DNA of 64,000 bases from Prolixibacteraceae bacterium (GCA_023228025.1 JALOCD010000004.1:15888-79887), one strand, 5' to 3'; shown: positions 30,615 to 39,120, numbered from the stretch's first letter. Program-made: numbers and translations. The notes: generated from the letters alone by a model not told the origin.

Positions 30615-32081
30615 ATGAAGCGATTACATCTATATATCATCAAGCGTTTTATCGGTCCGCTGATCGTTACCCTGCTCATCAGTTTGTTTGTGCTCCTGAT
30701 GCAATTTTTGTGGGTTTACCTTGACGACCTCGTTGGCAAAGGATTGGAAATGAACATTATCGTCGAATTTCTGATCTATACCCTGGCCATGTTGATGCCA
30801 ATGGCATTGCCGCTATCCATGTTGTTGGCCTCCATCATGACATTTGGCGACATGGGTGAAAACAACGAGTTGCTTGCCATGAAGGCAGCGGGCATTTCCC
30901 TTTTCAGGATCATGAAACCGGTCATTGTGGTAAGTATATTGTTGAGTTTCGGAGCTTTCCAGTTTTCAAACCGTGTTATTCCCGTCTCCTACAAAAAACT
31001 GATTACCCTGATGGCCAGTATCCGTCAGATGAGGCCTGAAATTGTTGTCAAAGAGGGGGTTTTCTCCAATGATATAGACAATTTCTCTATCAAAGTGGGG
31101 CGAAAGGCGAAGGATGGTTCGATGTTGTATGACATCATGATTTATGATCACCGCTACGATCAGGGGAATGAGACAGTCACGGTAGCCGATTCAGGTACGA
31201 TGAAAATCACCACCGATAAGCGGTTCATGATCCTTAACCTTTATTCCGGTGAAACCCATGCAGAGGTCCAGACGACAAACAGGGAGTCGGCAGGATATCC
31301 TGTCAGGACCGATAAGTTCAAGAAAGAGACCATCTACTCCAAACTTCAGGGGATGGATTTCGAAAGAAAAGATGAAAGTATCTTCAAGAACCAATACAGG
31401 TCGCTTAACAACAGGCAACTTCAATATTTTTCAGATTCCCTTTCAAAACAATTCGATATGCTCGCTACCGAGCAGGCCCTCAGTGTTGCCTATCCCCTTC
31501 CAGTTGCCATTGCCATAAATTCATTGGCACGGAAAGACCCCCCTATGAAGTCCGAATATCGATTGAAGAAGTATATCGATATCGATAGTGTAATGCGAAG
31601 TGTCATTGCGCCTGTTCGCAAACAACTGATTGATGGAGCGCTATCGAATGCGAGAGCGAATATCCGCGCCATCAAACAGGTAGAAGAGTTGAATGTCGCC
31701 AACATCCGGAGCATTAACAGGTTCGATACCGAATGGCACAAAAAATTCACCTATTCCATCGCCTGCCTGATCTTCTTCTTTATCGGGGCACCGCTTGGGG
31801 CCATCATTCGCAAAGGAGGACTGGGCATGCCACTTGTCGTCTCAGTGGTGCTTTTTATTTTTTACTGGATCCTCTCCACCACCGGAGAGAAATATGTACG
31901 TGAGGCTACCTCCGGCTTATGGTTTGGCATTTGGTTTTCTACTTTCATTTTTTTGCCTGCCGGGATTTTCCTCACCTACAAGGCTGTAACAGATTCTACT
32001 GTGCTTAACTTTGATTCGTACCTCGAATTCTTTAAAAAATTTCGTTTCAGGGATAAGTCGGGTTCCGACCAACAGGAGTGA
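30615..32081 (+). CDS. YjgP/YjgQ-family permease (LptF-like)
   Basis: A 488-residue inner-membrane protein of the LptF/LptG family, which forms the permease of the LptB2FG exporter that lifts LPS out of the inner membrane. It has about three N-terminal transmembrane segments ('FIGPLIVTLLISLFVLLMQF', 'LPLSMLLASIMTFGDMGEN'), the family motif 'NELLAMKAAGISLFRIMKPV', a long periplasmic beta-jellyroll part, and three C-terminal segments ('FFFIGAPLGAIIRKGGLGMP'). At 488 residues it is longer than E. coli LptF (about 366) because of extra sequence before the last segments. A second family member is encoded at 59659-60750. Confidence 0.9.
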   Translation: MKRLHLYIIKRFIGPLIVTLLISLFVLLMQFLWVYLDDLVGKGLEMNIIVEFLIYTLAMLMPMALPLSMLLASIMTFGDMGENNELLAMKAAGISLFRIMKPVIVVSILLSFGAFQFSNRVIPVSYKKLITLMASIRQMRPEIVVKEGVFSNDIDNFSIKVGRKAKDGSMLYDIMIYDHRYDQGNETVTVADSGTMKITTDKRFMILNLYSGETHAEVQTTNRESAGYPVRTDKFKKETIYSKLQGMDFERKDESIFKNQYRSLNNRQLQYFSDSLSKQFDMLATEQALSVAYPLPVAIAINSLARKDPPMKSEYRLKKYIDIDSVMRSVIAPVRKQLIDGALSNARANIRAIKQVEELNVANIRSINRFDTEWHKKFTYSIACLIFFFIGAPLGAIIRKGGLGMPLVVSVVLFIFYWILSTTGEKYVREATSGLWFGIWFSTFIFLPAGIFLTYKAVTDSTVLNFDSYLEFFKKFRFRDKSGSDQQE

Positions 32082-32129
32082 TCTCTCCTTTAGATTTTGC
32101 AGAAATGAATGATTGTCTTAATTAAAAGT

Positions 32130-33347
32130 ATGAGTGATATAAAATTAAATACCATTGAAGAGGCCATTGCAGACATTCGCGAAGGTAAATTCATTATCGT
32201 TGTCGATGATGAGGACCGCGAAAACGAAGGGGATTTTATTGCTGCGGCCGAAAAAATTACTCCTAAAATGGTCAATTTCATGGCTACAGAAGGTCGTGGA
32301 TTGATCTGCGTTGCCCTTACGGAGGAGCGCTGTGAAGAGCTGGAACTGGAGATGATGGTTGGCCGAAATACCTCCATCCACGATACCCCATTTACTGTAT
32401 CGGTAGACGCGGTTGGGGAGAATGTCTCGACAGGCATATCTGCCCACGATAGGGCCATTACGATCCAGAAACTTGCCTCACCCGACACAAAGCCTAGTGA
32501 ACTTGGACGTCCGGGCCATATATTTCCACTACGAGCCAAAAGCCGCGGTGTTCTTAGACGCGCAGGGCATACTGAAGCGACAGTAGATTTGGTACGGTTG
32601 GCCGGGCTACAACCAGCCGGCGTGCTGGTCGAGATCATGAACCCCGATGGTACCATGGCCAGACTTCCTCAACTCTATGAGCTTGCACAGAAGCTGAACC
32701 TAAAGTTGGTTTCAATCGCTGATCTGATCACATACAAACTTGACAAAGAGACGCTCATCGAAAGAGGTGAAGAGGTCAAATTACCTACCGAATTCGGCTA
32801 CTTCAGATTGATTCCCTTCCTTCAGAAATCCAATGGTGTAGAACACATCTCCCTGATAAAAGGCACCTGGGAACCTGATGAGGCCATCCTGGTAAGGGTC
32901 CACTCTTCGTGCGCAACAGGTGATATATTCGGATCGCTTCGCTGTGAATGCGGGGAACAACTTCACAAAGCAATGGAACTGATCGAGAAAGAGGGAAAGG
33001 GCGTCATTGTTTACATGCAGCAAGAGGGCCGGGGAATTGGGCTCATGAATAAAATCAAGGCATACAAGCTACAGGAGCAGGGGCTAGATACCGTTGATGC
33101 CAATATTCACCTTGGTTTCGATCCAGATCAACGCGAGTATGGAGTAGGTGCGCAGATTCTTAGCAGTTTGGGAGTAAGCAAAATGAAACTAATTACCAAT
33201 AATCCGGTAAAACGGGTAGGTCTCGAATCTTTTGGCCTCACAGTGGTTGAAACGATTCCGATTGAAGTCAAACCGAATCCGTTCAACACCTTTTATTTGC
33301 AAACAAAAAGGGACAGGATGGGGCATTCGCTGGATAGCACACTTTAA
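32130..33347 (+). CDS. ribBA: Bifunctional DHBP synthase / GTP cyclohydrolase II
   Basis: A 405-residue fused riboflavin enzyme. The N-terminal RibB half makes 3,4-dihydroxy-2-butanone 4-phosphate from ribulose 5-phosphate ('VVDDEDRENEGDF' acidic site, 'GHIFPLRA', 'GHTEATVDL'). The C-terminal RibA half opens GTP; it has the zinc ligands Cys261, Cys272 and Cys274 in 'SSCATGDIFGSLRCECGEQL' and the 'YMQQEGRGIGLMNKIKAY' loop. Start 32130 is preferred to an ATG at 32109, since 'MSDIKLNTIEEAIADIREGK' is the usual N-terminus. A 7-base repeat array follows the stop. Confidence 0.97.
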   Translation: MSDIKLNTIEEAIADIREGKFIIVVDDEDRENEGDFIAAAEKITPKMVNFMATEGRGLICVALTEERCEELELEMMVGRNTSIHDTPFTVSVDAVGENVSTGISAHDRAITIQKLASPDTKPSELGRPGHIFPLRAKSRGVLRRAGHTEATVDLVRLAGLQPAGVLVEIMNPDGTMARLPQLYELAQKLNLKLVSIADLITYKLDKETLIERGEEVKLPTEFGYFRLIPFLQKSNGVEHISLIKGTWEPDEAILVRVHSSCATGDIFGSLRCECGEQLHKAMELIEKEGKGVIVYMQQEGRGIGLMNKIKAYKLQEQGLDTVDANIHLGFDPDQREYGVGAQILSSLGVSKMKLITNNPVKRVGLESFGLTVVETIPIEVKPNPFNTFYLQTKRDRMGHSLDSTL

Positions 33348-33349
33348 AA

Positions 33350-33417
33350 GAGTTATGAGATATGAGTTATGAGATATGAGATATGAGTTATGAGATATGA
33401 GTTATGAGTTATGAGAA
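33350..33417. repeat. 7-bp tandem repeat (tatgaga/tatgagt)
   Basis: About nine units alternate between 'gagttat' and 'gagatat' immediately after the ribBA stop codon. It is a simple-sequence array likely to vary in copy number. Confidence 0.8.
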
Positions 33418-33474
33418 TTTGGAAGTTTGTTTATTGTGTGTGGAATCCAAATCTAAAATCTAAAATATTGCAGG

Positions 33475-33657
33475 GTGGAAGACAGTATTAAATATGGCGA
33501 TGAATTGGTTAGAGGGGTGGATTATTATCTGTCACCTGAAGGTTACCGCGTTATGACCGAAAAGTACCTGACGGATCGTGGTTACTGTTGTGGAAACGGA
33601 TGCAAACATTGCCCATATCACCCAAAAGCTACAAAGGGAAATACCAATCTTAGATAA
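33475..33657 (+). CDS. DUF5522 small cysteine-rich protein
   Basis: A 60-residue protein starting with GTG at 33475. It has the DUF5522 pattern: 'GVDYYLSPEGYRVMTEKYLT' then the cluster 'RGYCCGNGCKHCPYHP'. The four cysteines plus a His could bind a metal. Function is unknown; the family is widespread in Bacteroidota as a tiny stand-alone protein. It lies between ribBA and fmt and may share a transcript with fmt. Confidence 0.8.
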   Translation: MEDSIKYGDELVRGVDYYLSPEGYRVMTEKYLTDRGYCCGNGCKHCPYHPKATKGNTNLR

Positions 33658-33718
33658 CCCTTCGACAGGCTCAGGGACCGGTACTTTGACTAACATTTCA
33701 AACATTTCAAACATTTCT

Positions 33719-34687
33719 ATGACAGGCAAAGATCTTCGTATCGTCTTTATGGGGACCCCCGATTTCGCGGTAGCCAGTCTGTCGGCGCTGTTGGAAAATG
33801 GTTATCAGGTGGTTGGTGTGGTAACCGCTCCGGACAAACCAGCCGGCAGGGGACAGAAAATTCAACAGTCAGCTGTTAAGGTGTTTGCAACGGCGAGGCA
33901 ACTTCCTGTTTTGCAGCCGGAGAAGCTAAAAGACGAATCTTTCATCTCAGATCTTAAATCCCTTCGGGCCGACCTTCAGATTGTTGTTGCCTTTCGCATG
34001 CTTCCCGAAGTGGTTTGGAAGATGCCTCCCATGGGAACTTTCAACCTGCACGGTTCACTTTTGCCAAGATACCGTGGAGCCGCTCCCTTAAACTGGTCCA
34101 TCATGAATGGAGATACCGAGAGTGGTGTAACCACTTTCCTCCTGAAGCAGGAGATCGACACCGGTAATATCCTTTTCTTTGAGAAAGTTAGTATCTCACC
34201 TGATCAAACAGTCGGGGAGCTGCACGATCAGTTGATGGAAACAGGGGCCAAATTGGTGCTGAAAACAGTTGATGCCCTGGCGCAAGGCATAGCTGAACCT
34301 ATTGCACAGGACAGGTTGGAAATCGATCCTGACCGGCTCCATGCCCCCAAGATATTCAAGGAAGATTGCCGGTTGAACTGGCAACTTGATGCACAGTTAA
34401 ACCACAATAAAGTAAGGGGATTGAGCCCATATCCAACGGCATGGACAGATTTGTCGGCTCCCTCCAAAGAGCATATTACACTCAAAATTTTCAGAACCTC
34501 CCTGGAGAAATGTGCCCATCAACAAACACCGGGGACCATCCTTTCCGATCAGAAGAAATATGCCAAAATTGCTTGTGCAAATGGCTATCTGTCAATTACA
34601 GACCTTCAGCTTGCCGGGAAAAAGAGAATGGGGATTGAAGAGTTTCTAAGGGGATTCCCGGGGATTCAGACTTTTAAAGCCATATAG
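33719..34687 (+). CDS. fmt: Methionyl-tRNA formyltransferase
   Basis: A 322-residue Fmt that formylates initiator Met-tRNA using 10-formyl-tetrahydrofolate. Motifs: 'RIVFMGTPDFAVASLSALLE', 'VTAPDKPAGRGQK', the catalytic region 'NLHGSLLPRYRGAAPLNWSI' with the conserved Asn-His...Asp set, and 'MNGDTESGVTTFLL'. The C-terminal tRNA-binding domain follows ('KVRGLSPYPTAW'). Start 33719 is chosen because the upstream 47 codons are encoded by the intergenic inverted repeat and are not family-like. def is not adjacent. Confidence 0.96.
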   Translation: MTGKDLRIVFMGTPDFAVASLSALLENGYQVVGVVTAPDKPAGRGQKIQQSAVKVFATARQLPVLQPEKLKDESFISDLKSLRADLQIVVAFRMLPEVVWKMPPMGTFNLHGSLLPRYRGAAPLNWSIMNGDTESGVTTFLLKQEIDTGNILFFEKVSISPDQTVGELHDQLMETGAKLVLKTVDALAQGIAEPIAQDRLEIDPDRLHAPKIFKEDCRLNWQLDAQLNHNKVRGLSPYPTAWTDLSAPSKEHITLKIFRTSLEKCAHQQTPGTILSDQKKYAKIACANGYLSITDLQLAGKKRMGIEEFLRGFPGIQTFKAI

Positions 34688-34688
34688 A

Positions 34689-34762
34689 AAAACGACGGAG
34701 AGACGGAGGGACGGAGAGACGGAGGGACGGGGAGACTTGGAGACTGGGAGACTGGGAGACTT
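34689..34762. repeat. Purine-rich short repeat after fmt
   Basis: Units such as 'gacggag', 'ggacgga' and 'gagactggga' repeat on one strand directly after the fmt stop codon. It is a simple-sequence array with no coding content. Confidence 0.7.
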
Positions 34763-34854
34763 GGAGACACACTGGTCCCTGAGCGAAGTTGAAAGGAAAT
34801 GATTATCAAAGCACCGGTCCCTGAGCCTGTCGAAGGGTCGAAGGGTTGAAGGGT

Positions 34855-35838
34855 CTATCGGATCCTCTTCCTCAGCGACAATGTAGTTCCAGGAGTCACC
34901 TCCTGTGGATCATCCAGCTTGTTCATTTTCCTTAGCGAGGATAGTTTCACACCGTACCACTGGGCAATCGACCTCAGTGTCTCTCCCTGTTGAAGAACAT
35001 GAAAATCGTTGCCTCTCGGAGCCTTTGATCTTTTGGCCTGCAGAAATACCGGTTCCCCGGCTTCGGGCACATCGCCCGATTGCGCATCGTTGTATTTGTA
35101 AATCTGCCAGTCTTTCTTGCCAAACTCATCAGAGATACGTGCATAATCGTCTCCTTCAATGGCAATAAAGGCCCTTTTACCGTTTCTTCTTTCAATGGAA
35201 CGAGGCAAGAAGCCGGAGACAACCCCCAGATTTTGGTCTGGCGATCTCTTTTTCAGGAAACCAAAGAGTGAAAAATTGGATCTCTTGCCCTCGGGAGCCT
35301 TGACATATTTCCAATCCAACTGATCCAAATCATACAACTTGAAATCCTCGATAATTTTAATCAGTTTAACCGGATATCCCGGATCTGTGGCATAACCAGC
35401 CTGTTTGAGTCCATAGGCCCATTTTTTGAAGTCCCGGATATCATAGGAAAAGAGAAAACTATATCGGATGCTTGAGGTAATAAATTCGGAGTGATCGCGA
35501 AAGGACTCCTCCGCTGATTTGTACTTTCTAAAACATTCGTTGGCCTCGTCGTCGTTGTGCCTGACGGTTGGGCCAGTCCAGGTGTTTCGACACTTAATGC
35601 CAAAATGGTTGTTGGATAACCTGGTCAATTCCGAGTTGCCGTCACGCGACTCGAGGCAGGCCTGCGCCATCGTTATACTCGCGGGAATGTGGTGTTCGAT
35701 CATCTCCTGAACAGCGATCCTGGCATACTTGTCGATGTACGCTTGCCTGCTCAGTGTTTGGGGGGAAGCAGCCATAAGGTTTGTTGCACAAACCAACCAA
35801 CTTATAACAATTGCAATCAGTCGACCTACTTTCCCCAT
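34855..35838 (-). CDS. Glucosaminidase with C-terminal LysM domain
   Basis: A 327-residue exported peptidoglycan hydrolase. Signal peptide at 1-24 ('ATNLMAAS' end). The glucosaminidase domain (about 30-175) reads 'YIDKYARIAVQEMIEHHIPA', 'SITMAQACLESRDGNSELTR' (catalytic Glu in 'CLES'), 'NNHFGIKC' and 'WAYGLKQAGYATDPGYPVKL'. A LysM domain closes the protein ('FHVLQQGETLRSIAQWYGVK', 'LSSLRKMNKLD'). It would cut the glycan strand at N-acetylglucosamine linkages during wall remodelling. It stands alone; a TAACTTTG box lies just upstream (35862-35855 on the minus strand). Confidence 0.93.
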   Translation of the reverse strand: MGKVGRLIAIVISWLVCATNLMAASPQTLSRQAYIDKYARIAVQEMIEHHIPASITMAQACLESRDGNSELTRLSNNHFGIKCRNTWTGPTVRHNDDEANECFRKYKSAEESFRDHSEFITSSIRYSFLFSYDIRDFKKWAYGLKQAGYATDPGYPVKLIKIIEDFKLYDLDQLDWKYVKAPEGKRSNFSLFGFLKKRSPDQNLGVVSGFLPRSIERRNGKRAFIAIEGDDYARISDEFGKKDWQIYKYNDAQSGDVPEAGEPVFLQAKRSKAPRGNDFHVLQQGETLRSIAQWYGVKLSSLRKMNKLDDPQEVTPGTTLSLRKRIR

Positions 35839-35957
35839 CAGCTTAAATTTGGATCAAAGTTAAAAAAATGAGGCAAAGATGGCCTAAATCATCCTAATCA
35901 AAAAAAGAATAATTAGGACATTATCAAGATTCGTATAATCGTTTGATATACCTACCT

Positions 35958-35995
35958 TGCCAATTGTCAACTCTCAATTGTCAATTGTCAATTAG
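35958..35995. repeat. 'caattgtcaa' short repeat
   Basis: Four imperfect 'caattgtcaa' units lie between the glucosaminidase and cdd genes. The unit is itself nearly palindromic (CAATTG). A similar array is at 43171-43200. Confidence 0.6.
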
Positions 35996-36030
35996 TTAAA
36001 GGAATATGCTTATTTTTGAGAGGAACAAAA

Positions 36031-36525
36031 ATGATGGGCATGAAGGAGATACAATTGGATTTCAAAATTAAAATATACGAATCGCTTGATGAATTGCCTT
36101 TGAGCTCGCAGAATTTAATTCTTAAGGCCAGGGAAGGCGCTCAAAGTGCTTACGCACCCTACTCCGGCTATCGTGTCGGGGCAGCCGTGCTACTCGCCAA
36201 TGGAGAGGTGGTGACAGGCAACAATCAGGAAAATGCGGCATATCCCTCCGGGCTGTGTGCGGAGAGAACTGCAATGTTTTATGCCTCCTCAAGGTTCCCG
36301 GGAGTGGCATTTGACGCTATTGCCATTTCAACGGTTTCCAATTCGTCACAATCGGGCGATTTTGCCAAGCCTTGTGGCAGTTGCCGTCAGGTAATGGCTG
36401 AATATGAGGATTTGCATGGCATTCCAATCGAAATCATTCTTGACGGGAGTTCAGCCATCACGGTAGTGAATGGAATCGACACGCTGCTTCCGTTTCGGTT
36501 CAAGAAAGAAGACTTGGGAAAGTGA
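36031..36525 (+). CDS. cdd: Cytidine deaminase
   Basis: A 164-residue zinc enzyme that converts cytidine and deoxycytidine to uridine forms for salvage. The zinc and catalytic motifs are present: 'CAERTAMFYASS' (His/Cys-Ala-Glu class) and 'PCGSCRQVMAEY'. 'AYAPYSGYRVGAAVLLANGE' is the substrate-binding start of the fold. The start is set at the ATG at 36031, since a TTG at 36016 overlaps a possible TATTTTTG promoter box (36011-36018). The N-terminal about 20 residues extend a little beyond typical Cdd. Confidence 0.95.
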   Translation: MMGMKEIQLDFKIKIYESLDELPLSSQNLILKAREGAQSAYAPYSGYRVGAAVLLANGEVVTGNNQENAAYPSGLCAERTAMFYASSRFPGVAFDAIAISTVSNSSQSGDFAKPCGSCRQVMAEYEDLHGIPIEIILDGSSAITVVNGIDTLLPFRFKKEDLGK

Positions 36526-36532
36526 AGAAATT

Positions 36533-36591
36533 GAAACGGAGAAACGGGGAAACGGGGAAGTATTATCTCCGTTTCCCAGATTCTCCGTTTC
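36533..36591. terminator. Terminator-like short-period hairpin after cdd
   Basis: GAAACGGAGAA (36533-36543) pairs with TTCTCCGTTTC (36581-36591), and an inner pair 'gggaaacgggga'/'tctccgtttccc' continues the stem with one mismatch. It begins 7 bases after the cdd stop codon. Confidence 0.7.
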
Positions 36592-36604
36592 TTTGTTATG
36601 CCTC

Positions 36605-36642
36605 ACAAAAAAGCCCCGAATCCAAATGAATTCAAGGCCTTT
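36605..36642 (-). terminator. Terminator of the DUF4890-like lipoprotein
   Basis: On the minus strand 'AAAGGCCTTGAAT' pairs with 'ATTCGGGGCTTT' with one bulged G and two G-U pairs, followed by a T-run. It lies 20 bases after the stop codon. Confidence 0.65.
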
Positions 36643-36661
36643 CCCCTAATAATTGTAGTAA

Positions 36662-37045
36662 TTAGCGAGGGCCACCGCCGCCTTGCATCCGTTGGCGCAT
36701 TTCGGCCTGGGCTTCCTGAAATTTTGTGAATTGTTCTGCTGTTAAAACTGTCTTTAATTCAGCATCCCTTTTTTCATTCATGGCTTTCATTGGTTCGCGA
36801 CGTGCTTCACGATCAGTATATTTTTCACGAAGCGCTGCGCTCTCTTTAGCATATTTCAAGCTAATAGCCGCGACTTTAGCAGTAGTGGCAGCATCAATTC
36901 CAGTAGCTTTAACGATCATCTCAGTCTGACGCTTGGCCATATCTTCAGGAGTCCAGTTAGGACGTCCACCTTGAGGTCCTTGACCACAAGCGGTAAAAAC
37001 CATCATCCAAAGGATTGATGATACCAAAAGAATTTTTTTTGTCAT
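36662..37045 (-). CDS. Small DUF4890/Spy-like lipoprotein
   Basis: A 127-residue envelope protein with lipobox 'FTAC' (Cys20). The mature part is almost all helix and rich in Met, Lys, Arg and Gln: 'WTPEDMAKRQTEMIVKATGI', 'YAKESAALREKYTDREARRE', 'LTAEQFTKFQEAQAEMRQRM'. This matches DUF4890 and the Spy/CpxP-like class of periplasmic helical proteins, some of which act as chaperones. The tail is glycine-rich. It stands alone with its own terminator. Confidence 0.8.
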   Translation of the reverse strand: MTKKILLVSSILWMMVFTACGQGPQGGRPNWTPEDMAKRQTEMIVKATGIDAATTAKVAAISLKYAKESAALREKYTDREARREPMKAMNEKRDAELKTVLTAEQFTKFQEAQAEMRQRMQGGGGPR

Positions 37046-37107
37046 AATTTAAATTTTTTAGATGTGACCGTTTGACTCCATTGTGACAATTTGGTTTAAC
37101 CGGAAGC

Positions 37108-37265
37108 AATTACAAATTACGAATTACAAATTACGAATTACCCAAAGCACTAATCATCTGTGCTTTACAACTATCTCCGTAGAATAAAAAATCTTCATAC
37201 AATTTAATAAATGGAAATGCTGATTAAAACGCAATTTTTAATTTGTAATTTGTAATTTGTAATGG
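37108..37265. repeat. 'aattacaaattac' inverted short repeat
   Basis: The left array (37108-37141) and right array (37231-37265, 'aatttgtaatttgtaatttg') are reverse complements and enclose about 90 bases upstream of recR. Related units occur at 42484-42575 and 63785-63887. The right array supplies a TTTG 17 bases before the TATTTTTG box at 37277-37284, a possible recR promoter. Confidence 0.7.
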
Positions 37266-37302
37266 CCTACAGTTGTTATTTTTGAGAAGATTATTCAATG
37301 AC

Positions 37303-37926
37303 ATGAGCATCGACCACTTTCCATCAAAATTACTCGAGAACGCTGTAAATGAGTTTGCAAAGTTACCCGGGATCGGAAAAAAAACAGCCTTGCGGCTAGT
37401 ACTGCACCTCCTCAAAAAAGAGCCAGACGAAGTGCACCGCTTTAGTGATGCCATGACCCATCTCAGGGATGAAGTGAAGCATTGCCGGCAATGTCACAAC
37501 ATTTCGGATGCAGAGGTGTGCAATATCTGCGGCAGCAATTCAAGGGACAGTGGTGTCGTTTGTGTGGTAGAGAACATCAGGGATGTGATGTCGATCGAAA
37601 ACACGCAGCAATACAGGGGTGTTTACCATGTACTGGGTGGCATTATCTCACCCATGGACGGTATTGGTCCATCGGACCTCGAAATTGACTCCCTGCTCAA
37701 GAGGGTTGAAGAAGGTGGAATCCGCGAGATAATTTTCGCGCTAAGCACCACTATGGAGGGAGACAGCACTAATTTCTATCTTTTTAAGAAACTAAAAAAC
37801 AGCACCATACGCATTACCACCCTGGCTCGCGGAGTCTCTGTTGGGGATGAACTGGAATTTACCGATGAAGTTACACTCGGACGTTCGATCGTTAACCGGC
37901 TTTTGTATGAACAAATAATCTCCTGA
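37303..37926 (+). CDS. recR: Recombination mediator RecR
   Basis: A 207-residue RecR that works with RecO (and RecF) to load RecA on single-stranded gaps. It has the N-terminal helix-hairpin-helix 'EFAKLPGIGKKTALRLVLHL', the four-cysteine zinc motif 'CRQCHNISDAEVCNIC' and the Toprim domain ('VCVVENIRDVMSIENTQQYR', 'YHVLGGIISPMDGIGPSDLE'). Start 37303 is chosen, since the ten codons before it are not conserved in the family. The GNAT gene follows 10 bases after the stop. Confidence 0.96.
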   Translation: MSIDHFPSKLLENAVNEFAKLPGIGKKTALRLVLHLLKKEPDEVHRFSDAMTHLRDEVKHCRQCHNISDAEVCNICGSNSRDSGVVCVVENIRDVMSIENTQQYRGVYHVLGGIISPMDGIGPSDLEIDSLLKRVEEGGIREIIFALSTTMEGDSTNFYLFKKLKNSTIRITTLARGVSVGDELEFTDEVTLGRSIVNRLLYEQIIS

Positions 37927-37936
37927 TAATTATTGC

Positions 37937-38467
37937 ATGAAGCTATTTCTGAAAGATGATCTGATCACCCTAAGGGCACTGGAGCCCGAGGATATTGATT
38001 TGCTGTACGAATGGGAAAACTGCGAAGATAATTGGACTGTAAGCCAGACCATTGCACCAATATCAAAGCATACCCTGGCAATTTACATCAGGGAATCTGA
38101 CAAAGACATTTTCGAAACCAAACAGCTAAGGATGATGATAACGACCTGTGCCGGTAAGAATGTCGGGGCAATCGATCTGTTTGATTTTGATCCGCTGAAT
38201 ATGCGTGCAGGGGTTGGCATTTTGGTCCACGATCCGGCGGACAGGTCGAAAAGTTATGCAACATCGGCCCTGAATCTGATCATTCGTTATTGTTTTGAGA
38301 AGCTCGGACTTCACCAGATTTATGCTAATATTTTGACCGACAATGACAAAAGTATGAAGTTATTCTCCAAAGCCGGATTTGTATTGAGTGGAACGAAAAA
38401 AGAGTGGATTAGGGATGGGGAAAAATGGAAGGATGAACATTTGGTTCAGCTGTTGAGAAGGAATTAG
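37937..38467 (+). CDS. GNAT acetyltransferase (RimJ/RimL type)
   Basis: A 176-residue N-acetyltransferase. It starts with 'ITLRALEPEDIDLLYEWEN', typical of the RimJ/RimL branch. The acetyl-CoA region is 'AGVGILVHDPADRSKSYATS', and 'HQIYANILTDNDKSMKLFSK', 'AGFVLSGTKKEW' is the conserved last part. The substrate (a protein N-terminus, amine or small molecule) cannot be told. It is tightly linked to recR and probably co-transcribed. Confidence 0.88.
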   Translation: MKLFLKDDLITLRALEPEDIDLLYEWENCEDNWTVSQTIAPISKHTLAIYIRESDKDIFETKQLRMMITTCAGKNVGAIDLFDFDPLNMRAGVGILVHDPADRSKSYATSALNLIIRYCFEKLGLHQIYANILTDNDKSMKLFSKAGFVLSGTKKEWIRDGEKWKDEHLVQLLRRN

Positions 38468-38480
38468 CCTTTATCCAGTC

Positions 38481-38615
38481 TTTCATTGCCGTCTGCTTTA
38501 GCTGACGGATAAAATGGTTTCGCGAAAAAGGGCTTTAGCCCAACTCAATGAATTTGGCTAAAGCCTGTTCTCATCTATGATCATGGCCCGTCAGCTAAAG
38601 CAGACGGCAATGAAA
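38481..38615. repeat. Perfect 28-bp inverted repeat with nested palindrome
   Basis: 38481-38508 (starting 'tttcattgccgtctgcttta') is the exact reverse complement of 38588-38615. Inside, GGCTTTAGCC and GGCTAAAGCC form a second stem. It fills the gap between the convergent GNAT and HSDR_N genes. Confidence 0.85.
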
Positions 38616-38640
38616 TAAAAAATTTCGGACCTTACTGCGT

Positions 38641-39120
38641 TCATGAATCCTTCTCATTTTCATCTTTCATAAACAGCGCATTATACTCCGGGATCTCCTG
38701 AAGAAATTCGTAGGTCAGATTGGTTTTATCAATCTTGCAGCAGAAATGGGACAGCCCATTGGTAACAATCAAAAAATCGACCTGAAACTGAAAGTTGTAC
38801 CTCACAATTTGGTCGAAAACTTTTTGCGTAACCTTCACTTCTGGTGCCTTGCACTCAACAATTAAAAGCGGCTTTCCGGAGGATGAAAATACGACTGCAT
38901 CCGCACGAAAATCTTGCCGGTTAATCTGCAGGGAATGTTCTATTGCCATCAAAGTGGCAGGATAATGCTTCTCTTCCACAAGATAACGAACAAAATGCTG
39001 TCGCACCCATTCCTCCGGATTCAACTTAACCCATCTACGACGATAGACATCGAATATCAATGATTTACCCTCCTTTTGGGTGGTTTTGAATTCGTAGAAA
39101 GGAAGATTAAGTTGGGTCAT
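38641..39120 (-). CDS. HSDR_N-like (type I restriction R N-terminal) protein
   Basis: A 159-residue stand-alone protein matching the N-terminal nuclease-type domain of type I restriction R subunits (HSDR_N_2). It contains 'NPEEWVRQHFVRYLVEEKHY', 'RADAVVFSSSGKPLLIVECK' with the Asp...Glu-x-Lys nuclease signature, and 'FDQIVRYNFQFQVDFLIVTN'. No helicase, HsdM or HsdS genes are near, so it is not a restriction system. The family occurs as single small genes in Bacteroidota with unknown role; nuclease activity is plausible from the 'D...ECK' residues. Confidence 0.85.
   Translation of the reverse strand: MTQLNLPFYEFKTTQKEGKSLIFDVYRRRWVKLNPEEWVRQHFVRYLVEEKHYPATLMAIEHSLQINRQDFRADAVVFSSSGKPLLIVECKAPEVKVTQKVFDQIVRYNFQFQVDFLIVTNGLSHFCCKIDKTNLTYEFLQEIPEYNALFMKDENEKDS

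Larger units (their letters stand above)
33658..34837. repeat. Perfect 25-bp inverted repeat flanking fmt
   Basis: The 25 bases at 33658-33682, beginning 'cccttcgacaggctcaggga', are repeated in exact reverse complement at 34813-34837. The right copy is followed by diverged partial copies ('gtcgaagggtcgaagggttg'). The two arms bracket fmt. Confidence 0.85.

Noticed and set aside
33578..33718. Upstream extension of fmt
   Set aside because: Encoded by the end of the DUF5522 gene in another frame and by the 25-bp inverted repeat; fmt homology begins after the ATG at 33719.
38641..39120. Type I restriction-modification system
   Set aside because: Only a stand-alone HSDR_N-like domain is present; there is no helicase, methylase or specificity gene.
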